From the NCBI GenBank assembly GCA_022797145.1, contig JAAWKA010000015.1, forward strand, positions 1 through 36,654: a DNA stretch of 36,654 nucleotides. Reading direction: 5' to 3'. The position numbers and the translations under genes were made by a program. The notes beneath the pieces are model-generated. The model made no database searches. It worked only from the letters and a program-made list of their open reading frames with translations, and was not told where the DNA came from. Below are positions 34,963-36,654 of this stretch, one piece after another. Within the stretch, counting starts at the first letter, position 1. The number at the start of each line of letters is the position of its first letter. The DNA is from Clostridia bacterium (GTDB lineage: Bacteria; Bacillota; Clostridia; TANB77; CAG-508).

Positions 34963-35263
34963 TTATTTTTTATCATTTTCATGATATATTACTTCTTTTC
35001 CATTATTTTTAGCATATTCAATTTCGTTTTTTGTACTATTTCCAATATATCCCTCAATATTTACAACATATATAGCATCACTTATATCAATTTTCTTTCT
35101 ATGAATTTTATCTAAAATACTTGCATCAACGCCCTCATACCTCTGTCTATCAATATTATAAACACATTGAATAACCGCATATCCATTTTTTAATTCCAGC
35201 AATTTTTATCATTTCTTTTGAGTATCTCATACTTCCACAAATTGTTATTACTTTTATGTCCAT
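34963..35263 (-). pseudogene. Broken nucleoside 2-deoxyribosyltransferase-like gene
   Basis: GGAGGTG (35271-35277) precedes an ATG at 35263 that encodes MDIKVITICGSMRYSKEMIKIA, after which the frame is lost. Homologous sequence resumes in another frame as ELKNGYAVIQCVYNIDRQ, then DISDAIYVVNIEGYIGNSTKNEIEYA. The join (near 35200) reads GCT GGA ATT. It is best explained by an 8-base deletion between the Ala codon and the following Leu-Glu-Leu segment, not by a CGG. The family folds like nucleoside deoxyribosyltransferases and DUF4406 proteins. Likely non-functional. Confidence 0.65.
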
Positions 35264-35276
35264 ATTTAAGCACCTC

Positions 35277-35687
35277 CTATTTTACTAAATTTAAATCTCC
35301 ATTTATAACTATTGGAGAAAATCCTGATATTTCATCATATAACATTCCTTCTGGAATTTCGTTATATAGATATATCTTTTTATTTTTCATAAATGCCTCA
35401 TATATTTCAATAAATGTTGCTCCGCCTATATAATTTTTCTTTCCATTTTTGTCAAAATTTAGTGTTAATACTGCATCCATTGTTGCAATTCTTTCTTCGC
35501 TCATTCTAAACATTCTTGCTTTAAATTCACTATGTTCTTTTTTTCCTAACTCCCAACTTTTCTTTTCTGCATCTGGTTCATAGTATGAGTTTGGTAATTC
35601 TATCATATGTCCCATTTCTTCTAATTTTTCTTTTATTGGTTTTATATCCTTATAAAATGCTTTACTACAAATAATTAATATTTTCAT
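35277..35687 (-). CDS. Conserved nucleoside 2-deoxyribosyltransferase-like protein
   Basis: Intact 136-aa protein with a Rossmann-like pattern: start KILIICSKAFYKDI, middle EHSEFKARMFRMSEERIATMDAVLTLNFDKNG, then YIGGATFIEIYEAF and KKIYLYNEIPEG. The pattern of an N-terminal strand, a DAVL strand and GGATFIE helix recalls the nucleoside deoxyribosyltransferase/DUF4406 fold, but catalytic residues are not certain. ATG at 35687 with GGAG upstream. It runs directly into the broken relative at 34963-35263, so the two were probably one accessory transcript. Confidence 0.65.
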   Translation of the reverse strand: MKILIICSKAFYKDIKPIKEKLEEMGHMIELPNSYYEPDAEKKSWELGKKEHSEFKARMFRMSEERIATMDAVLTLNFDKNGKKNYIGGATFIEIYEAFMKNKKIYLYNEIPEGMLYDEISGFSPIVINGDLNLVK

Positions 35688-35755
35688 TAATTTTCCATCT
35701 CCTTTTTCAATTTAGATAAATTTTTAGATGAACTTCATATATTACTTGATATTTT

Positions 35756-35860
35756 TTATAATTCTTTATATGCCTTTGGTTGCATTCTTTCTAGACAACT
35801 TCCAACAATAATCATTGTATCATTTATATCATAACAATTTGTTTTCATTAAATCTTGCAT
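35756..35860 (-). CDS. Short ORF, 34 aa, possible gene fragment
   Basis: ATG at 35860 to TAA at 35756. The product has MIIVGSCLERMQP in the middle; no family is recognised and there is no clear ribosome site. It lies between two genes of the accessory region and may be a remnant of a longer gene. Confidence 0.3.
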   Translation of the reverse strand: MQDLMKTNCYDINDTMIIVGSCLERMQPKAYKEL

Positions 35861-35878
35861 TTTTTAATTCGCCTATTC

Positions 35879-36496
35879 TTAAACTTGTATATTAAATTCT
35901 TCTAATTCTTTTTTTATATCATTGCAATCATTAGGTATAACTCTTCTTCCTAAAATACCTAATTTATTTGCAGTTTCATAGCTCCTATTAGTATCGTCAT
36001 CATCTATAAACAAACATTCTTCTGCTTTTAAATTATACCTGTTTAACAAAATGTTAAAAATTTTCTCATCAGGTTTCTTTATATGTTCTTGAGCAGAAAT
36101 TATAATTCCATTACATAATTTAAAGAAATCATGACCTTTAAAAAAGTCATAAGTGATATTTGCCATATTGGATAAAACATAAATATTGTAACCTTTTTCT
36201 TTTAATGTCTTTGCAATATCCACTATATCTTCATTTATCTTTTGCATTTTAAACCAATTATGCCAAAAATCATCTGTTAATTCAGCAAATTTATTATTAT
36301 GTCTTTTATTTATGATTTCTACCGCTTCATTATTGTTAATTTCACCCAGATCAATTCTTTTCCATTCTGGAGCTTTAAAATTATCTTCCATTAAATATTC
36401 TTTTTCTTCATCTGTTTTGGCGAATCTATCTATTATTGCTTGTTGATCATAATTTATTATTACATTTCCCAAGTCAAAAATAATGTTTTTAATCAT
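35879..36496 (-). CDS. HAD-IA hydrolase (YihX-like)
   Basis: Predicted phosphatase, 205 aa. Motif I DLGNVIIN (nucleophile Asp near 8), cap region up to ~90, motif II VLSNM near 107, motif III Lys in HIKKPDEKIF near 143, motif IV FIDDDDTNR near 168. This resembles YihX/sugar-phosphate phosphatases. GGGGG lies just upstream of the ATG at 36496. The substrate is unknown; it sits beside recombinase sequences. Confidence 0.85.
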   Translation of the reverse strand: MIKNIIFDLGNVIINYDQQAIIDRFAKTDEEKEYLMEDNFKAPEWKRIDLGEINNNEAVEIINKRHNNKFAELTDDFWHNWFKMQKINEDIVDIAKTLKEKGYNIYVLSNMANITYDFFKGHDFFKLCNGIIISAQEHIKKPDEKIFNILLNRYNLKAEECLFIDDDDTNRSYETANKLGILGRRVIPNDCNDIKKELEEFNIQV

Positions 36497-36534
36497 CTAT
36501 CAATCCCCCCTTATTCTATTTTTCAAACATTATA

Positions 36535-36654
36535 TCATACTTTTTTTCTTGTTTCATCAGTACTTGATATATAAAAATTTTCAGTAGTTTCTATATATTT
36601 ATGTCCTAAAATATCTGCAACATCTCTAATTTCTATACCATTTCTTAAATTAAT
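36535..36654 (-). CDS. Tyrosine recombinase, C-terminal part (cut by window end)
   Basis: The last 39 codons of a gene entering from the right edge. It reads NLRNGIEIRDVADILGHKY, then IETTENFYISSTDETRKKV and stop. LGH (catalytic His region) and the Tyr in ENFY two lines of helix later match the C-terminus of tyrosine recombinases. It is separate from the decayed integrase at 34.6-34.9 kb. Confidence 0.75.
   Translation of the reverse strand: MNLRNGIEIRDVADILGHKYIETTENFYISSTDETRKKV

Noticed and set aside
35195..35215. The break in the deoxyribosyltransferase-like gene as a fourth CGG shift
   Set aside because: The junction reads GCT GGA ATT with no CGG, and family sequence is missing there; an 8-base deletion explains it.
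1..36654. CRISPR arrays, tRNA or rRNA genes
   Set aside because: No regularly spaced direct repeats and no cloverleaf or rRNA-like sequence were seen anywhere in the window.

Overview
The window is an AT-rich, mostly chromosomal stretch of a low-GC, endospore-forming Clostridia-type Bacillota. The taxonomic call rests on the A/T-dominated codon use, strong GGAGG ribosome sites with many TTG starts, a gerKA-gerKB-gerKC germinant-receptor operon, and the rimP-nusA-ylxR-ylxQ-infB-rbfA-nrnA-truB operon order. The first ~100 bases are strikingly GC-rich, read as a hydrophobic peptide of a different organism, and stop abruptly inside a regulator gene. They look like a chimeric join.

Layout: (1) 1-1500, foreign end, a multi-HTH regulator cut by the join, and a HAD phosphatase on a perfect consensus promoter. 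(2) 1.6-5.9 kb, germinant-receptor operon followed by a 54-residue two-helix protein that resembles a receptor D subunit. (3) 5.9-13.4 kb (minus), the translation/ribosome-assembly operon with its promoter and a leader hairpin. (4) 13.4-18.4 kb, galE, a flavin reductase, RNase R, SecG, a small membrane ORF and a YlbF-family protein. (5) 18.5-22.8 kb, alpha-glucan synthesis: a GT4 synthase, a DUF4912 protein and a GH57 branching enzyme. (6) 22.8-25 kb, DprA, FolD and a Cys-rich membrane protein. (7) 25.2-27.8 kb, an MgtA-type P-type ATPase with altered membrane motifs. (8) 27.9-30.5 kb, an MBOAT/DHHW pair for surface-polymer acylation. (9) 30.7-34.5 kb, a TetR-controlled MacB-like ABC exporter. 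(10) 34.5-36.65 kb, a decayed mobile region with recombinase remnants, a broken deoxyribosyltransferase-like gene, an intact relative and another HAD protein.

The most interesting signal is translational. Three conserved genes (truB, rimP and the GH57 branching enzyme) each look broken by one extra base. In all three the break falls exactly on an in-frame CGG codon, and skipping its C (reading the next GGN as Gly) restores a family-typical full-length protein. By eye I found no other in-frame CGG in roughly ten thousand codons of the recognisable genes between 1.6 and 36.5 kb, although CGT and CGA are used. The simplest reading is that CGG is not decoded as Arg here and triggers efficient +1 frameshifting (or CGGN quadruplet decoding). 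The exceptions are one CGG each in the two leftmost accessory genes and two in an unrecognised small ORF; they are listed openly.
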